This document shows, one piece after another, positions 53,170-62,769 of a stretch of DNA of 64,000 bases (within the stretch, counting starts at the first letter, position 1; every line of letters starts with the position of its first letter). The stretch comes from Flagellimonas olearia (GTDB lineage: Bacteria > Bacteroidota > Bacteroidia > Flavobacteriales > Flavobacteriaceae). The translations under genes were made by a program, and so were the position numbers. Below the pieces are notes generated by a model, which saw only the letters and a list, made by a program, of their open reading frames with translations, did no database searches and had not been told where the DNA came from. Location: the NCBI RefSeq assembly GCF_009184425.1, contig NZ_WELG01000001.1, positions 991,870 to 1,055,869 of the forward strand, in the 5' to 3' direction.

Positions 53170-56100
53170 CTATGGCACATACAGTTCCGGCAGCCCTGCG
53201 CCCTGTAAAAGCGTATTGTACTGGGCCACGTCTTGGGCCTTTATATGTTGCAGCTCGCCCTTTAGGGCGGTCCATTGGGCCAGATAGTCACGGGTAACAT
53301 CGCGCATGCCCTGGCTCACGGGCAAATTGCCCTGTCCGATCTCGTTCAAGAAATCCTTGAACTTGATCAAGAGCCGCGCCTCGAACATATAGTTGCTCTG
53401 GTAGGTACGCATTTCCTTTTGCAGGATCTTCGCAATCCACACATCCACGGCTTGGTCCAGGGCCTTGCCCTTTTCCTGCAATTGGGCATCCTGGGTCTCG
53501 CCCAGCACAAAATGCAGTTGCTGCTTGATCTTCCGCAGGTCGCGCACGCCCTTGGCCATTTGGGTGGCGGCTTCGTAAATGGATCGGGAGAGGCCATCGC
53601 GTTCGGCATAGGCGGCCTCCACGTTCTGCACACTGGTCTTGATCCGTGGGTCCACGGTTATGGCAAAATCACGGGTCTGCACCTGGTCCCCCACGGTAAG
53701 GCGTACTTGGTAGTTGCCGGGGGCGGCATCGTAGGCGCTCAGGTCGCGGTTGGTGGTATAGAGTTCGGTAAGGCAGTCAAAACGGCCCACTTTCATGTTC
53801 CAGCTATAGCGGTGGGCGCCAAGGCCCTTTTTCAGTTGGGGCTTTACCAAGGTATCGCAGCCGGTGCGGGGGCGATCGGTATACTCGGCATGGATCACGG
53901 TGCCGTTGCCGTCCAAGATCTCCAACGCCATGGGGGTGCCCTCCCCTACGGCCTTGTTGTTCAGGTAATGCAACTGTACGCCCTTGGGCGGGTTCTGGCC
54001 ATATCCGCCATCTATGCTGTAGGCCACGGAGAGCTCGGCATGGGTATCGCGGGGTTGGTACAGGTAATGGTCCGCCGCGGCCACCGCATCGGTGATCTGG
54101 TGCAGGGGCGTAAGGTCGTCCAAGATCCAAATGGCACGGCCCTGGGTGGTCACCACAAGGTCCTTGCGCTGCACGCGAAGGTCCGTAATGGGCACTTCGG
54201 GCAGGTTGTTCTGCAGGGGCAGCCACTGTTGGCCATCGGTAAAGGAGACGTACATTCCGGTCTCGGTACCGGCATAGAGCAGTCCCTTGCGGTCCGGGTC
54301 CTCGCGCACGCTACGCGCAAAGGTTTCGCCGGGCAGCCCGTTTGTGATCTTCTGCCAAGAGGCGCCGTAGTCGGTGGTCTTGTAGATCATGGGGGTAAAA
54401 TTGTTCAGTTTGTAGCCCGCCACCGCAATGTAGGCCGTGGCCGCATCATGGGGCGAAGGTTCCACCACATTGATGATGGCCTCGGGCAATCCTTTGGGGG
54501 TGACGTTGGCCCAGGTCTTTCCGCCATCTTGGGTCACGTGCACCAGCCCGCAGTCGGAGCCTACCCACACCACGCCTTCGCGCAGGGGCGATTCCTCGAT
54601 GTTGAAGAGGTTGTTGTAGCTCTCGGCCGTGATCTGCTCATTGGTGATGGGGCCTCCCCCCTCGCCTTGGTGGTCCTTGTTGTTCCGGGTAAGATCCTCG
54701 CTGATGGTCTCCCAAGTGACCCCACGGTCGGTGGATTTCATCACGTACTGCGAGCCGTAGTAGATCACATTGGGGTCATGGGGCGATACGATCACGGGGC
54801 CGTTCCAATTGGCCCGTAGCTTTAAATTTTTAGGCTGCTCCCCACTGATGCGCTCAGGATAGGGCCGCACCATGCGGGTATTATCGATATCGCGGTCCCA
54901 CTCCACAAAATTGCTGGCAAAATAGGTGGAGTACACAAAACGGGGATTGTTGGGGTCCAGGGCCACGGTGGAGGATTCCCCGGCACGCATCACGTCCCAG
55001 TGCATCTCGCCAATACCGTCGTCCATGACCCGGCTGTCTATGGCGATGGTGCTGTTGTCCTGCTGGCCGGAGTATACCCGGTACGGATGGCCGTTGTCCG
55101 TCAGCGCACGGTAAAACTGCCCCGTGGGCTGGTTGTAGATGCTGGACCATGATTTGCCCCCGTTGTAGGTGACGGCCGCGCCGCCATCGTTGGCATTGAT
55201 CATAATGTTGCTGTCGTTGGGGTTGATCCACATATCGTGATGGTCCACATGGGTAAACGGTTCCCCGCTAAAGGTCTTGCCGCCATCAATGGATTTCATG
55301 GCGAAGCTGTTCATGACCCAGATTTCGTCCTCGTCGTTGGGGTCGGCAATCACATGGATATAGTACCACGGCCGTGCGAAGGTCGTGGCATTGTTACTGG
55401 TATGTTTAAAGGTTTCCCCGGCGTCATCGGAACGGTAGACCCCGCCCTCGCGCTCCTTGGCCTCCACCACCATATATACAATGTTGGGGTTGGCTGGCGA
55501 TATGTCGATGCCCAGTTTGCCCTTGAGTTTGGGCAGGCCCTTGCCGGTCTCTTTCCAGGTCTTGCCGCCATCGGTGGTCTTGAAGACCTTGCTGTTGGGT
55601 CCTCCACTGGTGAGCGCCCAAGGCTTGCGCTGGAACTGCCACGAAGTGACCATCATAAAATTGGGGTCCTCGTCGCTCACGGTCATATCCACAATGCCGG
55701 AATCATCACTTACATATAAAATTTTTTCCCAACTCTCGCCACCATTTTTGGAGAGGTAGAGGCCGCGGTGCTCGTCCTTGCCCCAAGGGTTGCCCTGTGC
55801 GGCCACGTAGACCCAATCAGGGTTCTTGGGATGTACGTACACCTCGCCGATATGGCGGGTCTCGGCCAAGCCGATGTGTTTCCAGGTCTTGCCCGCATCG
55901 GTGGATTTGTACATGCCATCGCCATGGGAGGTTTTTACCCCTCGGATGCAGGATTCGCCCGTACCCACATACACAATGTTATGGTCCGATGGGGCCACGG
56001 TGATATCGCCAATACCCGTGGTGTTGAAAAAGTCATCGGAAATGTTGTTCCAAGTAGCACCGCCATCGGTGGTTTTCCAGACGCCACCCCCCGTGGCACC

Positions 56101-56295
56101 CATATAATAGGTGAAGATGTCGTTGGGAATCCCCTCAACAGTGGTTACCCTGCCGCCCCGGAAAGGGCCAATGTTGCGGTAGGCCATGGAGCCATAAAGG
56201 GATTCGGTGATGTTGGGTGTGGTGCTTTTCCGCTGTCCGAAGGAAAAGGGGGCCATGCATAGGCATGCCAAGCAAAGGAAAGTGAGTTTTTTCAT
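53170..56295 (-). CDS. Giant exported BNR / sortilin-like beta-propeller protein 2
   Basis: 1041 residues with a signal peptide ending FSFGQ. Asp-box repeats are visible as TTDGGATW, STDAGKTW, SKNGGESW, SDDAGETF, SIDGGKTF, STDRGVTW and TQDGGKTW, covering about residues 30-720, then a beta-sandwich and a helical end. Same layout as the protein at 21068-24319, so a paralogue. This copy is much GC-richer, enough to create a 514-codon open frame on the opposite strand. No methyltransferase follows it. No enzymatic residues are evident. Confidence 0.85.
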   Translation of the reverse strand: MKKLTFLCLACLCMAPFSFGQRKSTTPNITESLYGSMAYRNIGPFRGGRVTTVEGIPNDIFTYYMGATGGGVWKTTDGGATWNNISDDFFNTTGIGDITVAPSDHNIVYVGTGESCIRGVKTSHGDGMYKSTDAGKTWKHIGLAETRHIGEVYVHPKNPDWVYVAAQGNPWGKDEHRGLYLSKNGGESWEKILYVSDDSGIVDMTVSDEDPNFMMVTSWQFQRKPWALTSGGPNSKVFKTTDGGKTWKETGKGLPKLKGKLGIDISPANPNIVYMVVEAKEREGGVYRSDDAGETFKHTSNNATTFARPWYYIHVIADPNDEDEIWVMNSFAMKSIDGGKTFSGEPFTHVDHHDMWINPNDSNIMINANDGGAAVTYNGGKSWSSIYNQPTGQFYRALTDNGHPYRVYSGQQDNSTIAIDSRVMDDGIGEMHWDVMRAGESSTVALDPNNPRFVYSTYFASNFVEWDRDIDNTRMVRPYPERISGEQPKNLKLRANWNGPVIVSPHDPNVIYYGSQYVMKSTDRGVTWETISEDLTRNNKDHQGEGGGPITNEQITAESYNNLFNIEESPLREGVVWVGSDCGLVHVTQDGGKTWANVTPKGLPEAIINVVEPSPHDAATAYIAVAGYKLNNFTPMIYKTTDYGASWQKITNGLPGETFARSVREDPDRKGLLYAGTETGMYVSFTDGQQWLPLQNNLPEVPITDLRVQRKDLVVTTQGRAIWILDDLTPLHQITDAVAAADHYLYQPRDTHAELSVAYSIDGGYGQNPPKGVQLHYLNNKAVGEGTPMALEILDGNGTVIHAEYTDRPRTGCDTLVKPQLKKGLGAHRYSWNMKVGRFDCLTELYTTNRDLSAYDAAPGNYQVRLTVGDQVQTRDFAITVDPRIKTSVQNVEAAYAERDGLSRSIYEAATQMAKGVRDLRKIKQQLHFVLGETQDAQLQEKGKALDQAVDVWIAKILQKEMRTYQSNYMFEARLLIKFKDFLNEIGQGNLPVSQGMRDVTRDYLAQWTALKGELQHIKAQDVAQYNTLLQGAGLPELYVP

Positions 56296-56441
56296 GCTGA
56301 GGTCGGTCTATTTTGAATTAGTCGTTGTGCAAGGTGTTGGTTTTCTTACACCTAGGTTATGAAAATAACAAATTGGCGGGACAAAAAGCTACCCCAAGAT
56401 GAAGAATTTTTTGGGGTTTTGAAACGCAGAATAACGCGTCC

Positions 56442-56517
56442 GTCAATTCAAATGGGTCATTCATCAATTAAAATGGGCCATTCATCAATTGGGAGTGCGC
56501 AATACCCCATGACTTTG
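56442..56517 (+). promoter_or_regulatory. 21-bp tandem repeat and promoter upstream of a microprotein
   Basis: Two near-identical 21-bp units lie at 56442-56462 and 56463-56483 (shared core AATGGG, T or C, CATTC), with a partial third unit ATCAATTGGG at 56484-56493. A TTG at 56489-56491 and TGACTTTG at 56510-56517 give -33 and -7 boxes with 18 bp between them. Repeats spaced by two helical turns before a promoter suggest a regulator site. The ATG of the 39-residue gene follows 25 bp later. Confidence 0.5.
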
Positions 56518-56542
56518 TTAGCTTTCCAAAAAATTTAGGAAA

Positions 56543-56662
56543 ATGACTACTCTAGAAACTATAAATACCCTACAAATTTTTTGTCTTATTTGTGTTGGAC
56601 TCATCATCTACATCTTTGGATTCATCCATGGAACAAGTTGGAAAAGGAAAAATATCCTTTAG
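56543..56662 (+). CDS. Microprotein with one membrane helix (39 aa)
   Basis: A 39-residue frame from ATG 56543 to TAG 56660-56662. After nine polar residues comes a hydrophobic helix (LQIFCLICVGLIIYIFGFI) and a basic tail (WKRKN). TAG is followed at once by TGA, after which the same frame stays open for 138 codons into the ORF at 56768-57082. Either a true small protein or the remains of the anchor of a longer protein. Confidence 0.5.
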   Translation: MTTLETINTLQIFCLICVGLIIYIFGFIHGTSWKRKNIL

Positions 56663-56767
56663 TGACAATACCCACTGACGGATTCCGTTCCTCTTAAACC
56701 AAATCAACCTAAAATAACCGCCATCGCCATTTCTTTTACTGACCCGACCCCGAGACGGACACTCATC

Positions 56768-57082
56768 TTGTGCCGAAACCTACAATTTACCATCGCCATA
56801 ACCCAACAGCCCCACGGCGACATCCAATACAGTTGCTGGCGGAGACCCAAAACCGCTGCGGAACTACCCTGCTTTGTCCTGAAAAACGGATACATGAAAA
56901 AAAGCAAGGGAAAGGACAAGGCCGAGTTCATCTTTGAACACGGCAAATGGACCTATACCATTGAGCGCATTGTATCCAAAAGCAGGTACGGCAAAGCCTC
57001 CTATGTGTTTTTGGAAATCTCCAGTGAAGGAAATCCGCCAAGTACATGGAAAATGGAGGATTTTACCCCCACAAACCCCTAA
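56768..57082 (+). CDS. Hypothetical ORF with unclear start
   Basis: The frame is open from 56666 to the stop at 57082 but has no ATG before 56894. TTG at 56768 gives 104 residues; the ATG at 56894 gives 62. The last 70 residues look like real protein: basic, then KAEFIFEHGKWTYTIERI, a beta-strand-rich pattern. The part before TTG is Thr/Pro/Arg-rich and less convincing. It is in the same frame as the microprotein upstream, separated by TAG TGA. Convergent with the sugar dehydrogenase gene. Confidence 0.42.
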   Translation: MCRNLQFTIAITQQPHGDIQYSCWRRPKTAAELPCFVLKNGYMKKSKGKDKAEFIFEHGKWTYTIERIVSKSRYGKASYVFLEISSEGNPPSTWKMEDFTPTNP

Positions 57083-57096
57083 AACTTTTGTCTAGG

Positions 57097-58296
57097 TTAC
57101 TGCTGATAGGTGACCCGGTAGATGGCATTGCCCACATCATCGGAAATCAGTAGGGAACCGTCCTTCATGAACAAAAGGTCCACCGGACGGCCAAAGGCCT
57201 CCTGTTTCTCTTCGTCCAACCAGCCATCGATAAAGGGCTCGTAGCTCACGGCCTCACTATTTTCCAATTTCACCAAAGTGATCCTATACCCCACCTTGGA
57301 AGAACGGTTCCACGAACCGTGTTCGGCCACAAAGGCATGTCCCTTGTATTCGGATGGGAACATGGAGCCGGTATCAAACTTTACGCCCAATGGGGCCACG
57401 TGGGCGCCCATGGCCTGTGCAGGTGCCACAAAATCGGAGCAAGGGCGCTGGTCTCCAAATTCGGGGTCTTTTACGGTGCCACCATGGCAGTACGGATAAC
57501 CAAAATGTTGTCCCGCCTCGGTCACCCGGTTAAGTTCCCCTGGAGGAAGGTCATCCCCCATCATGTCACGGTTGTTATCGGTGAACCACAACTCCCCGGT
57601 TTCTGGATGCCAAGTAAACCCAACGGTATTCCGAACGCCTTTGGCGTAGATCTCACGATTGGTCCCATCGGGGTCCATACGGGTGATGGTGGCAAAGCGC
57701 TCATCCTCACTACTGCGCTCGCAAATGTTACAGGGAGCACCAACGGGGACGTACAATTTCCCATCAGGCCCAAAGGCGATATATTTCCAGCCATGATGGA
57801 ACTCCGTTGGATAATCGTCATAGATCACCACAGGTTCTGGCGGATTGGCCAAATTGTCCTCAATATTGTCATAACGCAAAAGCTTGTTCACCGCGGCCAC
57901 ATACAAAGACCCATCCCTGAACGCCACTCCATTGGGCTGCTCCAGATCGGAAGCGATCTCAAAAATCTTTTCAGCCTTTAGGTCGCCATCCGCATCTTGG
58001 AGGGCATATACCTTGTTCTCGTTACGTGTTCCCACAAAAAGAGTCCCTTTGTCCCCCATGGCCATGGAACGGGCACCCTCCACATTCTCGGCATAGGTGC
58101 CAATCCTAAACCCTTCGGGGAGGTTCAACAGTTCCAAGGGCAAACTGGATTCGGAAGGTGTGTGGATAACCTCTGGTTCGGTTTGGTCATTGGCTTGTTC
58201 CTCATTGGTTTCCTCCTTTTTTCCATTACAGGAGAAGACCATCAACGAAATGGCCGATGCAAAAATCAATTTGTAGGGTACTTGGGAATATTTCAT
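57097..58296 (-). CDS. PQQ-dependent sugar dehydrogenase-like lipoprotein (sGDH/sorbosone type)
   Basis: 399 residues from the ATG at 58296, with a lipoprotein signal ending VFSC (Cys23). Six-bladed propeller of the glucose/sorbosone dehydrogenase family: FHHGWKYIAFGPDGKLYVPVG, RMDPDGTNREIYAKGVRNTVGFTWHP and LWFTDNNRD are the usual landmarks, and HH in the first matches the catalytic His region. It would oxidise a sugar at the cell surface if PQQ is available; many relatives are unproven. Alone on its transcript. Confidence 0.87.
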   Translation of the reverse strand: MKYSQVPYKLIFASAISLMVFSCNGKKEETNEEQANDQTEPEVIHTPSESSLPLELLNLPEGFRIGTYAENVEGARSMAMGDKGTLFVGTRNENKVYALQDADGDLKAEKIFEIASDLEQPNGVAFRDGSLYVAAVNKLLRYDNIEDNLANPPEPVVIYDDYPTEFHHGWKYIAFGPDGKLYVPVGAPCNICERSSEDERFATITRMDPDGTNREIYAKGVRNTVGFTWHPETGELWFTDNNRDMMGDDLPPGELNRVTEAGQHFGYPYCHGGTVKDPEFGDQRPCSDFVAPAQAMGAHVAPLGVKFDTGSMFPSEYKGHAFVAEHGSWNRSSKVGYRITLVKLENSEAVSYEPFIDGWLDEEKQEAFGRPVDLLFMKDGSLLISDDVGNAIYRVTYQQ

Positions 58297-58371
58297 CACG
58301 CTATTTTTAAGTGCTATGGATTTCTTGCATAAAACTATGACAAAAAGATGTAATTCAAGACTAGGAGTAAA

Positions 58372-58929
58372 TTATTCCGGGTTATAAGGCTCCCATGTGC
58401 CATCATACCAGATAGGTCCCCTATGGGAGCTTACAACACTGATATTACTGATTTGGGATGGGAACACATGGGCGGTAACTTGATAGTTCTCCACTCCCTC
58501 GTTTACGGAAAACTGGATGGTATATCCATCACCCTTTTTGGTAGGTTCCACAGTGAAGTCCTTGGCCAATCCCTTAAAGTGGATTCCCCCTTTACGTGGA
58601 TTGTACGTTCCTCCTATCTGTCGTAGACCAAAATAAGAGAGATCGGCCATAACACTATCCTGGACTACCCGCAAGTAACTACCACTTCCGGTAATGTCTA
58701 TACGGTTAATGGAGCTGCCCGGGGAAATCAATCCTGCATTGGCAATACTGGTCAAGGCCTGATCGGGCATGGGTCGGGCCCAACGTGCAGTGATATCAAT
58801 GGATTTTTGTGAAATAGCGTTGTTCAATGCTTCCAATTCGGCAGTCGAAACCTTGGACCCAGGGTTTGAGGCACAGCCTGCGGCCCCTAGTATCAATACC
58901 ACAAACATATATTTTATAACGGTCTTCAT
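58372..58929 (-). CDS. DUF4251 lipoprotein
   Basis: 185 residues with a lipoprotein signal ending GAAGC (Cys19). The rest matches the DUF4251 layout: a helix with ITARWARPMPDQALT, a beta part with GSGSYLRVVQDSVMADLSYFG and a later YNPRKGGIHFKG, then VTAHVFPSQISNISVVSSHRGPIWYDG. The function of the family is not known. It reads toward the sugar dehydrogenase gene on the same strand with a 75-bp gap and is divergent from the DUF5916 gene. Confidence 0.83.
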   Translation of the reverse strand: MKTVIKYMFVVLILGAAGCASNPGSKVSTAELEALNNAISQKSIDITARWARPMPDQALTSIANAGLISPGSSINRIDITGSGSYLRVVQDSVMADLSYFGLRQIGGTYNPRKGGIHFKGLAKDFTVEPTKKGDGYTIQFSVNEGVENYQVTAHVFPSQISNISVVSSHRGPIWYDGTWEPYNPE

Positions 58930-59020
58930 TACAATGGATTAAAGGTCTTTACAAAATAATCAATCCCTGAAAGATTTCCGATTTAAAGAGTATATTTAAC
59001 ATCAAACCAGACCTCACTTT

Positions 59021-61237
59021 ATGAAAATTGCCTTCGGAAAACCCTTTGTGGTCTTAGCGCTGTTGAACGTTTTTTTTGCGTCATCACAACAAACCCTGAC
59101 CCAAAGTAACAAGCCCACTTATTTTGCCACAGAACTTGAAACCGACCCTCAAGTGGACGGCGAAATCATCAACGACCCCCTATGGCAGAACATTCCTGCC
59201 ATCACGGATCTGGTGCAGATAAAACCCAATTACGGGGAAGCGGTCTCGGAACGGACCGAAGTACGAGTGGCGTATACGGCCACTACCTTTTATGTAGCCG
59301 TGGTCTGTTACGATAAAAACGCGAAAGGCATTGTGGTTTCCGACTCCCGCCGTGATGCGGACCTGAACGATGAAGACAGCTTTCTCTTTATCATTGATAC
59401 CTACCACGATAGACAAAATGGCTTTCTTTTCGGCACCAATGCGCAAGGAATGGAATACGATGCGCAAATAGACAATGAGGGTAAGGGGAACAACAATGCC
59501 AATCGGCAACAGGGCGGTGTCATTGGGGGCACCAACCTGAATTGGGATGCCACTTGGAAGGTACGTTCGCAATTGGGCGATTATGGTTGGAGTGCCGAGT
59601 TTGCCATTCCTTTCCGGTCCCTGCGTTTTGCACCGGGCAAAGACAAGACCTGGGGACTCAATTTTCAACGCAACATCAGCAAGAATACGGAAACTGCGTA
59701 TTGGACCTCCCTCCCCTTGGGTTTTGATATGAAACGTTTGTCCTTGGCCGGAAACCTTAGCGGACTGAACCTGAGAAATCCCGGCAACCTGAAACTGATT
59801 CCCTATGTGCTGGGACAGTATGTGAACGACAAATCCGTATCGCCCAACGAAACGGACACCCATTTTGATGCAGGGGCGGACATCAAGTACAGTGTTACGC
59901 CCAGTCTTACGCTGGACCTTACCTATAACACCGACTTTGCCCAAGTAGAGGTGGATGATCAACAGGTGAACCTAGACCGTTTCAACCTCTTTTTTCCTGA
60001 GAAAAGGGCGTTTTTCTTGGAAAATGCGGGGCAGTTTGGTGTGGGAAGCCCGGGAGAAGTGGACCTGTTCTTCAGCAGGCGCATCGGTATCGGTGAGGAT
60101 GGCAGCTTGGTCCCCATCATAGGCGGGGCACGATTGTCCGGAAAAGTGGGACAGACCAACGTAGGGTTTTTGAGCATGTTCACGGATGATGTGGTCGAGG
60201 CCGATATTGAAAAGAACAACTTTACCGTGGCCCGCGTCAACCATAACTTTGGGGGGACACGATCTTCCTTGGGCGGTATTTTAGTGAATAGAGCTGGTCT
60301 GGGCGAGATGGACGATGACTATAACCGGGTCTATGCCATGGATGGCAAATGGGGCATTGGGAACAAAGCCACGATCAATGGTTTTGTGGCCAAGAGTGTT
60401 ACCCCGGGCATTGAAAATGGGGACCATGCCTTTAAGATCTTGGGCAATTATGAGTGGAGTGGTTGGAACATCAATGCAGGATATACCGAAGTTGGTGAAG
60501 GATTCAACCCTGAAGTGGGCTTTTTGCAACGAACTGCCTTTAGAAAACCTGAATTTCTGGTCTTTAAGGCCCATCGCTTTAAAAATGCAGGCCAAATGTT
60601 GGAGATACGCCCCCATGTTTCCTATCGCGGGTACTGGAACTTTGACGACCAATTGATCACCAGTTTCCTGCATGTGGACAATCACTGGGTATTCAAGAGT
60701 GGGTTCGAAATCCACACCGGTATCAACTTTACCACGGAACGGGTGTTGGAGGATTTTACCATTTCGGATGTCACCGTACCCGTGGGCAATTATGAAAATG
60801 AAGAGTTGCAGCTCGTGATCACCACCAATCCCAATAACGCACTTTCGTTTGACACGCGAACCATTATCGGGGGCTATTTCAACGGACACCAAATCACCAA
60901 CAGTGGAACCGCCAAGTACAGGGTCGGGGATAGATTCAACAGTTCATTGACCTTTAGCCATAGCGATATTCAACTGGACACTGGGGACTTAACGGCCTTG
61001 GTGGGCGGACTGCGACTTTCCTATTCCTTCACGCCCAGAATCTTTATCCAAAGCTTGATCCAGCGAAACAATGTATCCAATATCACCTCGGTGAACGCCC
61101 GTTTTGGGTGGTTGCAGAACGCCAATACCGGTTTGTTCGTGGTATTCAATGTGGTGAAGGACGATGATTTAATCGATGCCGTGGACAATCAGACACTCAG
61201 CATAAAATATACCCACCGTTTTGATCTATTGAATTGA
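59021..61237 (+). CDS. DUF5916 outer-membrane protein with family-9 carbohydrate-binding domain
   Basis: 738 residues with a signal peptide ending FASSQQ. Residues 40-235 form a CBM9-like sandwich (DPQVDGEIINDPLWQNI, then the ADLNDEDSFLFIIDTYHDRQNG block). The rest is DUF5916: alternating strands ending in an aromatic residue, consistent with an outer-membrane barrel, closing with LSIKYTHRFDLLN. Such proteins are widespread in marine Bacteroidota; function is not established. Convergent with the EamA gene by 13 bp. Confidence 0.86.
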   Translation: MKIAFGKPFVVLALLNVFFASSQQTLTQSNKPTYFATELETDPQVDGEIINDPLWQNIPAITDLVQIKPNYGEAVSERTEVRVAYTATTFYVAVVCYDKNAKGIVVSDSRRDADLNDEDSFLFIIDTYHDRQNGFLFGTNAQGMEYDAQIDNEGKGNNNANRQQGGVIGGTNLNWDATWKVRSQLGDYGWSAEFAIPFRSLRFAPGKDKTWGLNFQRNISKNTETAYWTSLPLGFDMKRLSLAGNLSGLNLRNPGNLKLIPYVLGQYVNDKSVSPNETDTHFDAGADIKYSVTPSLTLDLTYNTDFAQVEVDDQQVNLDRFNLFFPEKRAFFLENAGQFGVGSPGEVDLFFSRRIGIGEDGSLVPIIGGARLSGKVGQTNVGFLSMFTDDVVEADIEKNNFTVARVNHNFGGTRSSLGGILVNRAGLGEMDDDYNRVYAMDGKWGIGNKATINGFVAKSVTPGIENGDHAFKILGNYEWSGWNINAGYTEVGEGFNPEVGFLQRTAFRKPEFLVFKAHRFKNAGQMLEIRPHVSYRGYWNFDDQLITSFLHVDNHWVFKSGFEIHTGINFTTERVLEDFTISDVTVPVGNYENEELQLVITTNPNNALSFDTRTIIGGYFNGHQITNSGTAKYRVGDRFNSSLTFSHSDIQLDTGDLTALVGGLRLSYSFTPRIFIQSLIQRNNVSNITSVNARFGWLQNANTGLFVVFNVVKDDDLIDAVDNQTLSIKYTHRFDLLN

Positions 61238-61250
61238 ATGGTAGTCCGTC

Positions 61251-62168
61251 TTATCGCTTGAAGCGTTCAAAAATGGCCAAGGTCTTTTTGGTATTGATGA
61301 AATATACTCCTGTGAGCAATATCGCGGCCGCCATGATGGATTGAAGCGTTATCTGCTCATCCAAAAAATACCATCCCAACAGTAACGCCACAATGGGATT
61401 GACATAGGTGGATGTAGCCACTTTTTCTGGGGATACCGCTTTCAACAAATAATTGAACGAGGTAAATGCCACGATACTTCCAAAAACAATCAGCAAGACC
61501 ATGGACAATTGTACCTTGCCACTCCAATCCATGGGAGATATCCACTCTTCACCAAAACCCAAACTCATCAAGGCCAGGATAATACCCCCAGTGAACATTT
61601 GATATCCCGTGTTCACAAAATAGTTATTGGGCAAATCGGCCTTGGAGACAAAAAGGCTACTGTAGGCCCAACTAAGCATACAGAAAAATATCATGATCAT
61701 TCCTATAATGGAACTTTCTTGGGCAATAATCTGTTTTTGGCTTACCAATAAGTAAATCCCGATAACACCCAGACCTACCCCAACCAACGACATGGGCTTT
61801 ATTTTTTTGCCCTGTAAAAAACGCATCAACAAAAGGATGATCAAGGGCTGGGCAGATATTTCCAAGGCGGCAAAGCCACTATCCACATATCGTAAAGCCC
61901 ATACCACTACCCCATTTCCAAAACTCAGAAAAAGGATTCCTGCGATTATGGTATTCCACAATTGTCTTTTGGTAATCTTTAGCGAAATGCCCATGGATCT
62001 TGCCAAGGCAAATATCAATAGTCCCGCTGTGGTAAATCGGCATGAGGCCAGCATAAACGGGGGCAATTCCATGACCGCAATCTTGTTCAAAAGGTATGTG
62101 GACCCCCAGATTACGTAAATGGCAAAAAAAGCTAGGATAACTAGGGCAGAGTTTGAGGATTTTCCCAT
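61251..62168 (-). CDS. EamA family (DMT) transporter
   Basis: 305 residues with ten hydrophobic segments arranged as two EamA repeats; the first starts IYVIWGSTYLLNKIAV and the second at about residue 170. The YAxx and PxxA stretches usual for the fold are visible (SPEKVATSTYVNPIVALLLGW). It is likely an exporter of amino acids or other small metabolites in the inner membrane. Substrate unknown. Confidence 0.9.
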   Translation of the reverse strand: MGKSSNSALVILAFFAIYVIWGSTYLLNKIAVMELPPFMLASCRFTTAGLLIFALARSMGISLKITKRQLWNTIIAGILFLSFGNGVVVWALRYVDSGFAALEISAQPLIILLLMRFLQGKKIKPMSLVGVGLGVIGIYLLVSQKQIIAQESSIIGMIMIFFCMLSWAYSSLFVSKADLPNNYFVNTGYQMFTGGIILALMSLGFGEEWISPMDWSGKVQLSMVLLIVFGSIVAFTSFNYLLKAVSPEKVATSTYVNPIVALLLGWYFLDEQITLQSIMAAAILLTGVYFINTKKTLAIFERFKR

Positions 62169-62276
62169 TGAAAGACTGGTTTATCGCCTTACAATATTAC
62201 GGATGTTTGCAGGAGTATGAAACATTTCCCCATTTTGTTTATGAAGAAAGTGAATTTTAGGGTAGCGCACTGAAAA

Positions 62277-62609
62277 TCAACTGTACTTGTCCGTATCCAG
62301 CAAATAGGCAGCTATATCCTTTTCCAATTGTTTGAAATGCGCAAAATGGTGCTCAATTTCATCACCCAAATCCTCCGTGGTTTGTCCCATTTTCTCCTTG
62401 AGGCTATCCATAATGCGCTTTTGGTCACCTGTATATTCCTTGAAGCTTCGCTTGAGTTCATACAACTTCTCAAAACAGGAATAGTCGTGGGGCTCACAGG
62501 TATAGGAACCCAACTTTTTGGAAAGACGCTGAATAAGCTTGTTGTTTCGCTCCATTCTTACCAATAGCTCCTGAATCTGATATGTGTTGTTTTCAAGGAT
62601 ATCGCCCAT
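62277..62609 (-). CDS. Hypothetical coiled-coil protein
   Basis: 110 residues from the ATG at 62609; a longer frame starts at 62720, inside the neighbouring terminator. Almost entirely charged helix, with QIQELLVRMERNNKLIQRLSKKL and later FAHFKQLEKDIAAYLLDT, and a central loop with two Cys (YTCEPHDYSC). No signal or membrane segment. Family not recognised. It lies 108 bp downstream of the EamA start. Confidence 0.62.
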   Translation of the reverse strand: MGDILENNTYQIQELLVRMERNNKLIQRLSKKLGSYTCEPHDYSCFEKLYELKRSFKEYTGDQKRIMDSLKEKMGQTTEDLGDEIEHHFAHFKQLEKDIAAYLLDTDKYS

Positions 62610-62719
62610 GATGTTTGGAATTTTAGGAGTCTGTAAAACTTTCCTTAAGGTAGTGATTATCCTACATTTTGGCTTTAAAAAAAACTTCAAATTTGTGTTA
62701 ATTCTCGTTATAGCCATCA

Positions 62720-62747
62720 AAAAAAAGCCCGATGGAATCCATCGGGC
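62720..62747 (-). terminator. Intrinsic terminator of the OmpA-family gene
   Basis: GCCCGATGG (62727-62735) pairs with CCATCGGGC (62739-62747) around AAT; on the minus strand the stem is followed by a run of seven T (62726-62720). Confidence 0.9.
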
Positions 62748-62769
62748 TTTGGTCTATCAAAATTGCCTA

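Noticed and set aside
53275-54819. A 514-codon open frame on the plus strand.
   Set aside because: It lies antisense to the BNR gene and follows from that gene's GC-rich codon use; the translation is low-complexity and without domain pattern.
56704-56946. An 80-codon minus-strand frame.
   Set aside because: It overlaps the plus-strand frame that reads more like protein at its end, and has no plausible domain or start context.
59180-59962. A 260-codon open frame antisense to the DUF5916 gene.
   Set aside because: Shadow of a clearly coding gene; no start context or domain pattern.
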